Positions 24,806 to 37,561 of a stretch of 64,000 nt of DNA are shown piece after piece. Every line of letters begins with the position of its first letter. Positions within the stretch are counted from its first letter, which is position 1. The notes under the pieces are model-generated. The model was not told where the DNA came from and did no database searches. It saw only the letters and a list, made by a program, of their open reading frames with translations. Origin of the DNA: Brachionus manjavacas (Eukaryota; Rotifera; Eurotatoria; Ploima; Brachionidae); assembly GCA_019054805.1 (NCBI GenBank), contig JAHQIY010000007.1, positions 4,221,501 through 4,285,500 of the forward strand. Reading direction: 5' to 3'. The position numbers were made by a program, and so were the translations under genes.

Positions 24806-24843
24806 TCAAAGGTCAATACTCAAATAAAAGTATTGACCTTTGA
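24806..24843. repeat. Perfect 15-bp inverted repeat (hairpin)
   Basis: TCAAAGGTCAATACT at 24806-24820 pairs exactly with AGTATTGACCTTTGA at 24829-24843 across an 8-nt loop. Another partial copy (GAAAGAATCAATACTTTTA) follows directly. It lies 40 bp from the FMO fragment, so the two may share an origin. Confidence 0.85.
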
Positions 24844-25395
24844 AAGAATCAATACTTTTATTTTAGGCGGAAAAGTTTTAATTTTTTGTCCTTTTATTTT
24901 TTTATCAGTCCAAAGGACATTAAATCCGGTTCAAAATTAAATTAAAGAAAATTAGGAAATTTTAAATTTTTTTATCAGAATTTAATTTAAATTATCGTTT
25001 AATTGAAATAATTTAAAATTAATAAATACTTGATTAGGTCTAAGTTAATACTTTTATTTTGTATGTCTTTTTTTTTAAATCTTCTATGTGGCGTGAATTG
25101 TAATATTAAATAAATAATAAAGTTAAAAAAGTTAAACTTTCAAAAATCTTCTTTTTATTCCTCTGTTATAACCATTTTTATACAAAACCGGTTTCCCAAA
25201 CTTACATGTAAATACTTGCTTTGAAGTTTAAAATAATTTTAATCATAAATATGAATTTTCATTGATGAACACTTTTTCTTTTCTATTATGATTTATTTAT
25301 TTTAGAATTTTATTGAATTAAAACATTTTAATTTTATTATTATTGTTTAGTTTTGAGTTAAATTAAAGTTTAATGGCTTCAAAAAACTAGGTGCT

Positions 25396-27473
25396 TCAAT
25401 ATTTTTGGTTTAAAATAAAGAAATAAGAAAGAGAAAGGATCGAAAAAAGAAAAAGCAAGGGGTGTAGAGCAAATAGAGAAATAAGCAAGCAAAAAAAAAT
25501 AAAAACTATTAAAAGCATTAGTTTGTTTAGAGGAGGAACTGGCACATTTTTGACAATCTCTACTGCATTCGACATCTTGTCAGGTCCATTTATTCTCCAT
25601 TGTGCTGTTCCGCATGAAGAAAATAGTATTCTTTAAAAATCACTGTTAAATTTTTTATTTTTATCATACTATAGAATTTACCTCCAGGCAATATTGAAAT
25701 TTTTGACCAAGTTTGGTTTTGCTCCGAAAAATCCAGCTACCTCATCTATATAAAGCAGTGGATCTTGCTGCAGTGTATGTCGAGATGATTTATAGAAACG
25801 CTCTTGAATTTTTTTCTTAAAAAAAAGATAAATTTAAATCCAAAAATTAATTCACTTACTTTAAACTCTGTCACATCTCGACTCATTTCATTTTCACTAG
25901 GTAATTTTATTTTTTTTGCCATCAAATAAACAAACCATCTTGCTTGAATTTCCGAAACTTTCAAAAAGTTAAAAAATTCAATCACTTTAGTATTTAAGAT
26001 TAATTACTTGGTAAAATTCCACCAGTATGTGGTTGAACATAGCCAATAAAAGCTAAAGATGAGCCAATTTTTGGACAAAATACCATCTTGTATAGCTTAA
26101 ATTATTTAATAACTCAATCAAAAGATAATTGGGACATTTTAAAAAATTACATCTAAAAATGAATCATCATCTGGATCGAATATTAACTTTTTCAAATCAT
26201 CTGATAGGAAATCAATAGCGATTTTATATCCAGTGCATAAAATAATTGAATCGAATTCCGATTTTTCGCCATTAGTAAATGTCACCTCTTTGTCTTTAAT
26301 TTCCTTGGGAAATTTTTTATCAATAAATTTTTTTCTTAGTAAATTTTGTTACTTTGATGTCAGGCTGAATTTTAACTCTTTTTCGTTGAATATGATGAAA
26401 CAAGACAGGACTTACCGTTGGATGATACTGAAAGGCCCGAGATTTCGGATTCAACTCGTATCTGTGTAAAAAAAAAAATTAAAGCTTAATAAATTTATTA
26501 AAAAGAAAATATTTTATATTTACCTTTTTGGATCTCCATGCATTAGTTTAATTATGGTTTCAAATATTGCAGAGCTAGTTCTCCATGGTAGCTTAAGGAA
26601 AAAACGATTTGGATATAAGTCAGTTGGATAACCATTAATATAATTAGGAAGAATCCATGCGCCACTTCTACTGCTAATTGTTACATTTGGACAATCTCCT
26701 TGAGTAACCAAATTGTCTGCTGCATCCACTGAACTGTTTCCGATTCCAACTAAAAGTACATTTTTATTTTCCATTTTGTTCGATTTGGCATTCTTGAATT
26801 TAACACTGTGAATGATTTCTCCTTTGAAAGAATCTTGTCCAGGAAATTCAACATTCTTAGGCTTGCTGTGATGCCCAGTGGCAACCGCAACAAATGGTGT
26901 CACATAAATCAACTCTAGTCCAGTGGTGTTATCTTTTACTTTAACTTTCCATAATTTATCATATTTTTCTAAACTCGGAAATTTCAGATCCTCTAGGCCT
27001 AGTTCCTCTTTATTCAATATTTCTTCAAAACAAAATTTATGTAAAATGAGAAGACAAAATATTTCCCTTACCCTCCACCAATGTGACTTCATGATTAAAT
27101 TTAGTATATTCATTTAAGTGATGAATTTTCATGTAAGACTTGGCGTAATCATAAATGTCCTTATGATGCATGAACTCGACGCTGTCCTTAGAAAAAGGAT
27201 GGTCAGAGAAACTATAGTTATACTTAGAAACATTAATATGGGTGAAACTCATGACGCCATAGTCATTTTCACGATAACGCCATAAGCCAGCAATGTCTTC
27301 TGACTTCTCCAAGACAACAAAATCAAAATTATATTTCTGAAAAGAAATTATTAATTTTTAAAGACTTTTTTTATTAAAATTAGAGATACCTTTAGCCATC
27401 GAGCAACAGCTATACCCGATATACCACACCCAATAACGCAGCATTCAGTAAATAAAATTTTATTATCAATCAT
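25396..27473 (-). CDS. Flavin-containing monooxygenase A (FMO family)
   Basis: Nine exons on the minus strand: 27390-27473, 27072-27336, 26524-27022, 26353-26461, 26151-26303, 26008-26095, 25860-25957, 25682-25815 and 25396-25630. They total 1665 nt, or 554 aa, with consistent phases. FAD motif GCGISG is at residues 15-20. The FMO fingerprint FKGEIIHSVKF follows VATGHHSKP. The NADPH motif is GIGNSSVDAADN. SRSGAWILPNYINGYPTD and LCTGYKI are typical. The C-terminus (after SSCGTAQWRINGPD) is a hydrophobic anchor of about 25 residues, as in ER-bound animal FMOs. The enzyme oxygenates soft nucleophiles (N, S) with NADPH and O2. Length fits the family (530-560). Tandem with FMO-B, whose stop lies about 100 bp upstream of this start; substrate unknown. 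Confidence 0.93.
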
Positions 27474-27569
27474 CTTTTATTTTTTGATAAAAAAAAAGTA
27501 TATAGAGTTTTTGCATTCGTTTCAAGATATTTAATTAATGCAAAATAATAAGTTTCAAAAAAAAATAAT

Positions 27570-29712
27570 CTATTTGTTTTGATTTTGTTCGAAATTATTT
27601 TCAAGAAAATATTTGTAAAAAACAAGCGATCCTATAGCGAATGTAAAAATAATTGGATGCTTATAAACTTGTAGAAGAAAAAAAAACATGATCAAAAATA
27701 AAATAAATGAAAATATTTTCATCATATCAGTAACTGGAACTTTCATCACTTGCATAGAAGCCTGATTATCAGAGTCTGGGCCGTTAAGCCTCCATTGAGC
27801 TGGACCACAGCTTGAAAATAAAAGATGCCACAATAAACCCAAATTCTGAAAACGATTTGGTCTAGCACCAAAGTATTGTCCTATGTCATCATTGTATAAT
27901 ATTGGATCCTGCTGAATTGTATGACGATTTGACTTGTAAAATCTTTTTTGGGATTTTTCCTAAAAAATTTTTAATTCAGAAAGCTAGATTTCTTATAATC
28001 TTCCTTCAATTTACCGTATCTTTTACAATTATCTCGTTCATTAAATTTTCTGATGGTAGTTGGCTTTGATTAAGCATCAAACTCGTGTGCCATCTAGCTT
28101 GCATTTCCGAGACTGTTATTAAACCACCACTGGATGGCTGAATGAAGCCTAAAAAGGCCATAGATTTTCCAATTTTAGGATGAAAAACTTGCTTGAAAAG
28201 CTTAATAAATGTTCAATTAGATTAAATTAATAAAAATTTTCAAATTTTTTTCATTACATTTAGTGAAGTTTTATTTTCATCTTGAAAAATCCTTTTCTGA
28301 ATATCGTCCGATAAATAACTTAAGTCAATTTTATAACCAGTGCATAAGATTATTGCGTCAAAATCTTCTTTTTCATCATTTTCGAAGAAAACAGTATTTT
28401 TGGCAATGCTCTATGGAAAAAAAATTATTTCTAATTAAATAATTAAAAAATCTTACTTTAATGTTTGGCTTAATAGTAATGTGTTTTCGTTGAATATGAT
28501 GAATAAGAGTTGGACTCACAGTTGGTTGAGTTTGCAAAGCTCTCATTTTAGGATTCAAATTATATCTGGATTAAAAAATTACAATTAAAATATCAAAAAA
28601 TTTTCTTTTAAAACTTTTTGGGGTTTCCATAAATAAATTTGATCGCAATTTCCATTACATTGGTAGCTATTTTCCAAGGAATATTTAAAAAAGATCTGCA
28701 AGCATATAGATCAGTTGCATAGCCTGAAATATAATTTGGTATTATCCAAGCACCGCTTCTTGAGCTAATAATAACCTTGGAACATCTTTTTAAAATTAAT
28801 TTTAATTATTAATTTTAAATGTTTTTTCGTTTAGAATTTGTTTATACTTTCCCTCATTTACTAAATTAACTGCTGCATCTACAGCACTGTTCCCGATACC
28901 CACTATTAAAACACGCTTATCAACCATATTGTTCTTGATAGCACTCTTAAACTTGACACTATGTATAATTTGTCCTTAATTTAAAATTAATTTAAAAAAA
29001 TTGAACAAAACTAAAATTTTACCGGTAAAACTTTCCTGCCCTTTAAAAATAGCTTCGACTGGTGTACTATGATGACCACTAGCTATGCTTACATATGGGG
29101 TAATATAAATTATTTCTTCTTTATTTTCCAAATCAACCACAGTTATTTTCCAAAGTTTTTCATAATTTTTGAAATTTCCAAATGCGGGTTTTACGGAAAT
29201 TTCTATTATTTCTTGAAAAAAAAATTAAAAAACTATTTTTTAATTAAAAAAAAATACCCTCTATATTTTTTACTAAAATTCTAACTTTTATATTTTCGTC
29301 TAATTGATATTTATTTGAGTAAGATTTTATGTAGTTGAACATTTCAGAATGATGCGGATAGTCAGTAGTGTTTTCTGGAAAAGGGTGGTCTGAAAAGCAG
29401 TAATTGTGTTTGGAAACATTGATATGAGTGAATTCCATAACACCATATTCATCATCGGTGTACCGCCACAAACCTCCAATATCTGACGATTTTTCCAAGA
29501 CAACAAAGTCAATTTTATATTTCTTTACGAAAAAAATTTAAATTCAAAATAATATAATCTCAGAAGTAATCAAAGTGTACTTTAAGCCAACGAGCAGCCT
29601 TTTAAATTTTATTTCAATTTTTTAAAGTGAATATAAATTATTAGAAATTTACTGTCAAGCCGGTGATTCCAGCTCCAATTACCACACATTCTTTATATAT
29701 TTTTTTCTCCAT
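27570..29712 (-). CDS. Flavin-containing monooxygenase B (tandem paralog)
   Basis: Starts at ATG 29712 with FAD motif GAGITG and is split early: exon 29653-29712, an 18-nt exon 29581-29598 (AARWLK), then 29258-29522. Later segments give the FMO region around SIASGHHSTP, GQIIHSVKFK, GIGNSAVDAAVN, SRSGAWIIPNYISGYATDL, LCTGYKI and SEMQARWH. The last exon ends at the stop 27570 with SSCGPAQWRLNGPD, a hydrophobic anchor and a polar tail. Same enzyme class and probable ER anchoring as FMO-A. Compared with A it has extra introns in the FAD region, in the fingerprint (FTG|QIIH near 29036-28973) and after the NADPH motif (near 28848-28799), and lacks A's intron before SEIQARW. The exact middle exon ends were not all fixed. 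Confidence 0.9.
29581..29598 (-). other. 18-nt micro-exon of FMO-B
   Basis: Bounded by acceptor AAAAG and donor GTACAC; encodes AARWLK, which FMO-A encodes within its first exon (VARWLK). Both joints are phase 0, so the six codons link GITGLT to KYKIDFVVLEK. Confidence 0.85.
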
Positions 29713-32633
29713 ATTTAATTTTATTTTTAAGAATTAAATTGAATTTATTAAATTTTAAATATCATGTGAATTGTTTTATTCTTTGCTATCTTTCAAAAAG
29801 CAAAATCGACTTTGACCCAAAAATTTGATAAAAAATTTAAATTTAGTAATTTATTTTAGCTATCAAAGTTTTTAAGAAATAACAAAAATGAGCCGCGTTA
29901 ACTGAATACGATCGAATATGCTCCAGAAATATAAGTATTGGAAAATAAATCTTAAGCTTTCATGTAAGCATAATTGTTGTCTTGATGTGAAATATTTTAA
30001 GGGAATCGAAAGAAATTAACCTAAAGGCATTATTAATTTTAGGAAACCAAATTCTAGATAAAAATTAAATTCCTTTTTTTTCAAAAAATTAAAAATTGGA
30101 CCTGTAACATGACTATAATCAGATTTTATTTTCAAAGTTTCACCAAAATCCAGTCTATGATAAAAAATTCTAAAAATACACACACACTGAGATACATGAA
30201 AAATACCTTGTAGTGTATTCAACCTGGAATTAGGCGATACATTCAATTTATCATTTGCAAATAAACAAAATCACTTTTGTACTTTTAAAAGAAATTTATT
30301 GTCTTTTATTTAATTTCTGTTGTGTGTTTTATTCTAAAATTTATTTCTTATTTAAATTTTTAATTTATTTTATTTTGAAAGAATTATATTTGTGAACAAT
30401 ATGACTAAATTTTAAACTAGAAATATTTAAATATTTATTTTTTCCTTTAAAAACTAAATTTCAAGGGAATGCATTTTGTTTATAGCTTAGCTTTCTGATG
30501 TAATTTACTAAATTTAAAAAATTCGAAAAACAAATATCAAAATATTTGTAAAAATATGAAGCTCTTAAACTTAATTCTATTTTTAAAAAATAAACACTTA
30601 TTGCTTGCCAATTTTAATAAGATCTTTGGCTATAATCCCAAGTCGTACTTTAATGTTTAGGTTAAATTGTGATTGTGAAAATTCACTGCTTTTTTTGATT
30701 CAGAAAAACTGATAAATTATCTGGAAATTTTGTTTTGCAATTTTTAAAATTTCTTTTTGAAAAAAAATATTTTAATAAAGGCTAATAACAGCAAATAACA
30801 GCTAACAATTGATACCATTTAAAACAATAATATTATCATTAAATTAATAACATTAATATTAGATTTAAACGGGATATTTAGAAGGAAGTGTTATTGATTA
30901 ATTATTAATTTTTAAAGAAATAAAAATTTAATTATATAAAATAAAAATCATTTCGGTAACTTCGGTCATTTTTTTTATCAGCAAATAATTCACAAATAAA
31001 AAAATTCCAAGCATCAGAATATTTTTAGAAGTCATATTTTTGTTAATCCATGTTTGTTTTAAAAGAAAATATTCTTAAAGCAATATTATTAATTTAGTTT
31101 AAATACATTATTAAATATTTCATTGATTTTTTTATTGTTTTTTTTTTTATAAAATTGTTTAGCATTATAAACTATTTAATGACTTAATATTGAAATAATT
31201 AAGTTCAATTTAATTTTTTAATGGATATTATCGGTTTTTTAAAGTTTCTGATAATTTTAGCTGTCGAATTCAGTCTTAATTACATTTTCACAATTAGACT
31301 TGAGGAAATACTTTATGAACAAAATATAGCAAAAAAACCGGAGGAGTTATTTAGGTTTTTGATTTGAATCACAAAATAATTAAAAAAGTAATTATTTAAA
31401 TTTGTATTATTTCTAAATAGGCCAGACAATAAGAATATAAAAAATATATTTTATTTTTTATACTTGTTATAGACGGAGGAGTATTTGACAAAAAAACCAT
31501 AGTAACATATAATACATTTTCGAATTAATTAGAAATTTTTCTGGATGATTTTATATGTACATTTAAAATTTAAATTAATTTTCTAGACGAAGAGAAATTG
31601 ATAACTTTGAGGCTAATAAAGATTTTTTATTATTTAATGATCTTTCTGTAACTATAATTTCAAAGTTTAATTTTTTATAGAAAAATTCGAAAATTCTCTT
31701 TTCATGTTTTTTTGAATCAAACGAATTATGTCGTTTTAAAATTTGATCGAAATATTTGAAATTTAATTAACTTAAAATACTAAGCTAGTCTTTCAAATTT
31801 GGAAAATATTACATCGGTTTGGCAGAAACTTGCAATAGTTAGTTAAGAAAAAAACGAAAATTACTTTTATAAATGGATGTTTTAACAAAAATCTGCCAGC
31901 AATCTAGAGTTTATTTTTTAATTATTTTTTAAAGTCAAATTCCGTAGTTTTTTTTTAAATATTTAATCAATGTTTTTTGTGTCTACTTTATTTTTCATCA
32001 TGTTTCTAAATATTTACCTTTAAAATTTATACTTGAGGCCAAAAAATTAAAATTAATTTATTTGAGGATATTTTATTAGTTCAATTTTTAAATATGAAAT
32101 TCGCTTATTTTTTATTTTTATTTTTTTTAGACAAATTTAATTTTTTTTTTAAAAACCAAAATTTTATTTAAGTCTTAATTAAAATTCATAATCAGACCAG
32201 AATGTCCAGCAAATCATGAAAACTTTAGGAGAAGCCAGAAAGTTTCACACTAAAATCTAAAGAATTGTTTTATAATTTAGCAAATTGATCGGATTTAAAT
32301 TACAAACTATCTCAAATAATTTTTAATTAGAATCAAAGTGAACAAGTTTATTGTTATTTGACTCATTGGCTAAAAAAATAAATTTTTAATAAAAGCATTT
32401 TTAGTAATAAGTCTTCTCAAATCTAGACATATTTAAATATTGTCTGATTTATATTTTGTTTCATCGATAAAAAGTGCTTTTGGTTAATATGGTTACAAAT
32501 TTTTTTGGATTAGTATTAAATTTAAATCTTTTTTTTAATTTAGATTGTAATCATTTGAAAAAATTAAGAGATATCTAAATTTTTCTAAACAATTTTTGCA
32601 GAATTAGAAATATGCTAAAATTTTAAATTCAGC
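29713..32633. other. Intergenic region between divergent genes
   Basis: 2.9 kb separating FMO-B (-) from the coiled-coil gene (+). It should hold both promoters. No exon, RNA gene or ordered repeat recognised; only scattered A/T tracts. Confidence 0.5.
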
Positions 32634-35600
32634 ATGGAAGAGTATGGTTCTATAACGATTGACAATAAAAATTTGTTAAATGACCTGCTGGGTCTTGAAT
32701 CAAACGATAACCACGAATTAACCCTGTATCAACCAAATCAGCCAGCTTACATGTCATCAAATCAAAATAATCATTCAAATTACATGCCGGGACAAGGAAG
32801 AAAGTTTTTTCTAGAATCGCCGACTTTTTCAAAAAAAGAAGATGACATATACCGATACGTGCACAGTCGCATTAGTAATGTAGATGCAAGTTTGAATGCT
32901 GGTCCTAATTTTCACGACTCTCTTGATAAAATTGGTGAGGATCAACCGACAAATTCTTTTTCATTCAACAATCAACAATTGTATGTATTAATTAAAAATT
33001 TATTATTTATTTAAGAAAAGATGAAAATGAGCCATGATATACTAAGATAATTTTGTATTTAAAAAAAAATAACTTAAAGTTAAATTCCTAAAAGTTCTTT
33101 ATGGAATGTCAATTTTTTTTGCTTTAAAATAAATATGATAGAGCAAAATCTTATAATTTTTTTTCAATTAAATAAAAAGAGAAAAACAATGCCAAAACAA
33201 TTTTATTATAAGGTTTAAGATATTGATTTTAATTCAAAAGGTTTTCTTTTATTTACTTGAATTACTTTCAAAGAAGAATGCTCATATTTTTTTATTGAGC
33301 AAACAAAAAGGTTCAATTCCGATATTTTTAAAATTTCATTAAAATTCCGAATTTTAAAAAATATCCTGATTCGGTTCCTTATGAATTTAAAATTTTAAGT
33401 TTAAAAATCTTAACAGAAAAAATCAAACACGATTTTTTATGATTTTTTTTAATCAATCATATATATTAATTTTTAATTTTTTTCGAAAAAAAATTGACCT
33501 AAAACTTATGAAAAATAATTTTCTTATAAAAATTAAATAACAAAAAGTTTCATATCAGATTTGGACTTTCGAATTATGAAATTAATATTTATAATTTTAC
33601 TTAATGAGCTCAAAAGAAAAAAAGCTACAAAGGAGCTCAAATAAAAGACGGAAAAATTTTGATTGAAAATTTAAAAATTCATCTAATTTTTCTTTAATCG
33701 TATCATTCTTGATTTCTAGCCAAAAAATTTAATTTAAAAAAGCCAGCTTACATATTTTCAACAAAAAAGAAGTCCGTTTTTTTTTGGAATAAGTCTTTGT
33801 TCCAGACAACCTCATGGCATTAAGTATTTAATTTGTCACGGAATTTAATTTGGTTTAAAAAGCGAAAAATTTTAAATTTAATTTTAATCTTAATTTTATG
33901 TTTTTTTTAATTCTTCAACTTAATTAATCCAGCTAGAAAAAAGTATTCAAAAATCAAAAATTTTAATTAGGTATTTTTAAATGCTTGTTTTCTATAATTT
34001 TTAAATAAAAAAATCAAGGACTTAGGCAGGCCCAAGGGAATTTATTTTCGATAAATTAATTAAAATTAAAGGAAATAAATATATTTTTTTGTTTAAGCAA
34101 TAAATTTTCCACAGATGCAAACACTCGAATTGGTTCGAACAGACTTCTCAGCGATCTAGCAGTTGCTTCGATAAGTAAACAGAATGCTCCCAGTAATAGA
34201 TGTAAGTAATTAAATTAAATCTAATTTTCTAATATTGTTTTAATGATACACGTAGCAAATTACCTGTTGAGAACAACACCTCTACACCTAAAACATCAAA
34301 AATATATTTTTTTTCTATGTTTATTTTTAAATAAAAATTTGTCGCCAAGGATTCAAAAAACATATGCTTAATGCTTTTAAATTTTAAAAATCGTTGCTTT
34401 AGGCTTTTTTCATTTGTTCACAACAATTGTTATTTAACAAATTCGTTTAGCAACCAGAGCTTGACTTCGTCATTTTTCAAAATAAATATGAATTTTAATG
34501 AATTCTCTATTGAATAGAGGAAAAAATTTCAATATTCTAATATTTTTTTCTTCTACCTTTAAATAGTCTTTAAACTAGTATTCTCCACAATTTTATTTTT
34601 GGCAAACTTAAAAAACCATTTCATTCAAAAAACTTCAATTAATGTCTAATTTTTAAAGACTAAACTAATTCTCTTTATTTAAAAAAAAAAGTAAAAACTT
34701 CTGAAGAGCCTATTCACGAGAACCAACTTGCCGACTCGCTAGAAGCTCAAAATAATAGACCTTCCGCTTCAAATCATTATCCCAGTAGCAGACCAAAACA
34801 ATTTCAGCCCCTTTCGCCACCAAGCTCCCAGCCTTTGATCGAAAATCAATTCATTTTACAGCAGCAACAGCAGCAAATACACCAACAACAGCAGCAGCAG
34901 CAGCAGTTTTTTCCTTACCAAGGTCAGCCTGTTATTTACCTTCAAAGCCCTACATCACAACCAATTGTTAATTCTTCACTTCAATTAAACCCCCCAGCAC
35001 AGTTTATACCAATTAATTTTCAACAAGCTCAATTAATACCACAACAAAGCATGTTTTACCAGGAGCCAGTCCAGCCAATGTTTTACAACACAGCATACCC
35101 ATTGATCCAAAACGCCAACTATCAAAATCCCAACTTTTACAGCCAAGACGAGTACGGGAATAGCTTTCAGCAGCAGCCTTACCAAATTTTGGAGAATCGT
35201 AGCCTACAGAGCGTTCCTCAAAATGTAACTGGTACACGCTATGACGCTCAGCCACTTCAACCGCCAGTACCAGTCCCAAGAAGCAATAAAAACATATCAC
35301 AACAAAGCAATAATGATAGCTATGAGATGAACACGCCTGAGCCCGATGAGGCCGAGCTAAACAATGAATTCAATCAGATGAGAATAAATGATAATCAATC
35401 AAGCAATGATCAAAATATAGAGAGAAGTGATTCTAGAGCCCAGGAGTATTGGGTTAAATTGCAAAAAGCCAAAGAAACAAGAGATAAAAACAGCGGATTG
35501 AAGAAAAAAATGGGAAGCTCAAACACTTTGCCGTCAGTTGGCTCCTACAAAAGCGTTTCGAAAAAACCTCCTCTGCCAAATGGAACTAATTTCTTGGAGA

Positions 35601-37561
35601 AAAACATCGAATCTATACGAAATAAGGAGAATTTAATGCACCGATATCCAGAGAAAAAATACGAATATGTTCATGGCAAAAATGCCACAGAGAGACTTAG
35701 AAATATCCAGGCTTCACCCAAAAAAGCTCCGCAGCACTTGCAGCCTCTGGACAACTTTGAGGACGAATCGAACAATTTTAATTCCACTAAGAAAATCAGT
35801 ATACCTATAGATTCGTCCAAAATAAAGGATCAAGATCATATAAATGTAGACATTAACCTGAGGCTTGTTGACTTATTGCCTGGTCGACATGACAATAGAA
35901 GCTATGATGATTTTGATGTTCAAAATGATCCATTGGCCAGATATATTCGAAAATTTGAGACAAACATATCTCGATCTTTGCCAGGATCATCTGGTTCTTT
36001 GAACAAGCTCAAGCCTTTGCCTCCTCTAAACAAAAAACCACAAAAACCTTTTTCGCACGAGGGCGCCAGGCTACAGCATGAATATGACAATGAAATAAGA
36101 AATGAAGGTTGGTCATTTGTAATCTATTTTTTTTGAATAAAATTATTTTTTAATAGAGGGCTATTTGGCTCAATTGCACAAGACAACTCAAAAGCCTTCG
36201 TTTAAAACATACACTCTGAAAGACTATAGGAATTATAAAAAAGACACTTTGCTAAACGTGGCCAACCATACTGGTAAATTAGGTTTCGACTATGAAAGTG
36301 ATGCTTACAAGCAAAAAGTAATCGATCAATTATTTGAAAATATTTGATCAAAATTTTAAATTAAATTTAAGTTGGAATCAACTCTGAAGAAAAATGACTA
36401 TGCAGAAAGAGTCAAGATAAGAAACCAGATTTTGCTTGCAGAACAAAAGAAAAATGAAGAAAATTCAATCAAAAGTCAACCAGTTCAAGAGCCTTCAAAA
36501 GCCCAGAGGGTATTTAATTAGATGACTTTTTTTTCCCTCTATTAATGCCTTTTTGTATATTGCTTTTGATATTTTTTTTTCTTTCTTTCTAAATATTTAA
36601 TGGCAATATTTGCATGCAAAGCATTGATATAAATATTTTAGAAGTTTTTAAGTCAAAGAGAATATTGACAACTTGATGTTATGCTTTCAATATGAAATTA
36701 TTGACAGTCAAAAATTTTAATAAATCAATTTTTTTTTAAATGTAAATAAAATTTTTTGAAAAGAATATTTTTGTATTTTTTATTTTAATTTTAAAATGTA
36801 AATTAAAAATAAACATTGACAAGCTTTTAGCTTTGCTAACATGACTGATATTCACGCCAATGCTTTGCATGCTTGTTAATTTAGTTTTTGCACAATGTAA
36901 GCTTAAATTTATCATTTTTTAGGCCAGAGAATATGTGGAGAAAAATGTTGTCCGCATTAAGTCAGCGTCAAGAGAAAATCAGCAACAAATCAGCAAAAGC
37001 GCACCAAATGAACGAACTAAGGCTGCTATGCCAACTAAATCTGTCAGAAACATGCCTCAAAAATTGGACCTTTCAAAGAAAAATCGACCCGAAGACACAG
37101 CTATAGTAAAAATACGAGATCCTATTACATCTAAACTCAGAACAATTTTTTTAAATGACGAGCAAATTGATGTATTAAGTAAAAGACATCAGGCTGAAAA
37201 AGACCTGGTTGATAAAACTATAATCAATAAGAATAAGACAAAGCCTTATTCACCTCAAAAAGTTGAGAAGCCCAGGCAACCCATTGACTTAAAAGACACC
37301 AAAGTACTCATAGAAGACAACCAAAATTTTGATAATCGAACCAGGTACTTTGAAATTCCAGTCGAACCTGAAAAGCCGAAAGATCAAGTGGATTCTGCAG
37401 TGGCTCAAAATCCAAATTATAATAACATCGATGATGATAATTTTGACCAACTTCTCCAAAGACATAACCAAGAAAAAAATTTAGTAGAGCAATACGAAAA
37501 TAGCTATCAGTCGGAAACTTACAAATCAAATGATAAACAAATTGAAGTCACTGTTGAGTGA
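32634..37561 (+). CDS. Gln/Asn-rich coiled-coil protein, possibly cilia-associated JHY-like
   Basis: Six exons: 32634-32934, 34115-34201, 34692-36107, 36157-36317, 36372-36509 and 36923-37561. They total 2742 nt, or 913 aa, with phases agreeing at every joint. The N-half is disordered, with a polyglutamine stretch (34853-34905) and many Asn, Pro and Tyr. A Pro-rich segment (KPLPPLNKKPQKP) is followed by the only family-like part: SFKTYTLKDYRNYKKDTLL, GKLGFDYESDAYKQK, KKNDYAERVKIRNQILL and AREYVEKNV. This Tyr-rich plus basic coiled-coil layout recalls the JHY/C11orf63 cilium proteins, from memory and weakly. The C-terminal 200 aa are charged and include two copies of a short motif: LSKRHQAEKDLVD and LLQRHNQEKNLVE. 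No membrane segment or enzyme motif. The gene model is firm; the function is not. Confidence 0.75.

Noticed and set aside
24707-24940. 77-codon plus-strand frame containing GIGNSSVDS
   Set aside because: Only the first third matches FMO and it ends abruptly; a duplicated fragment, not a gene.
34995-35300. 95-codon minus-strand frame
   Set aside because: Lies opposite the Gln-rich exon of a well supported plus-strand gene; antisense shadow.
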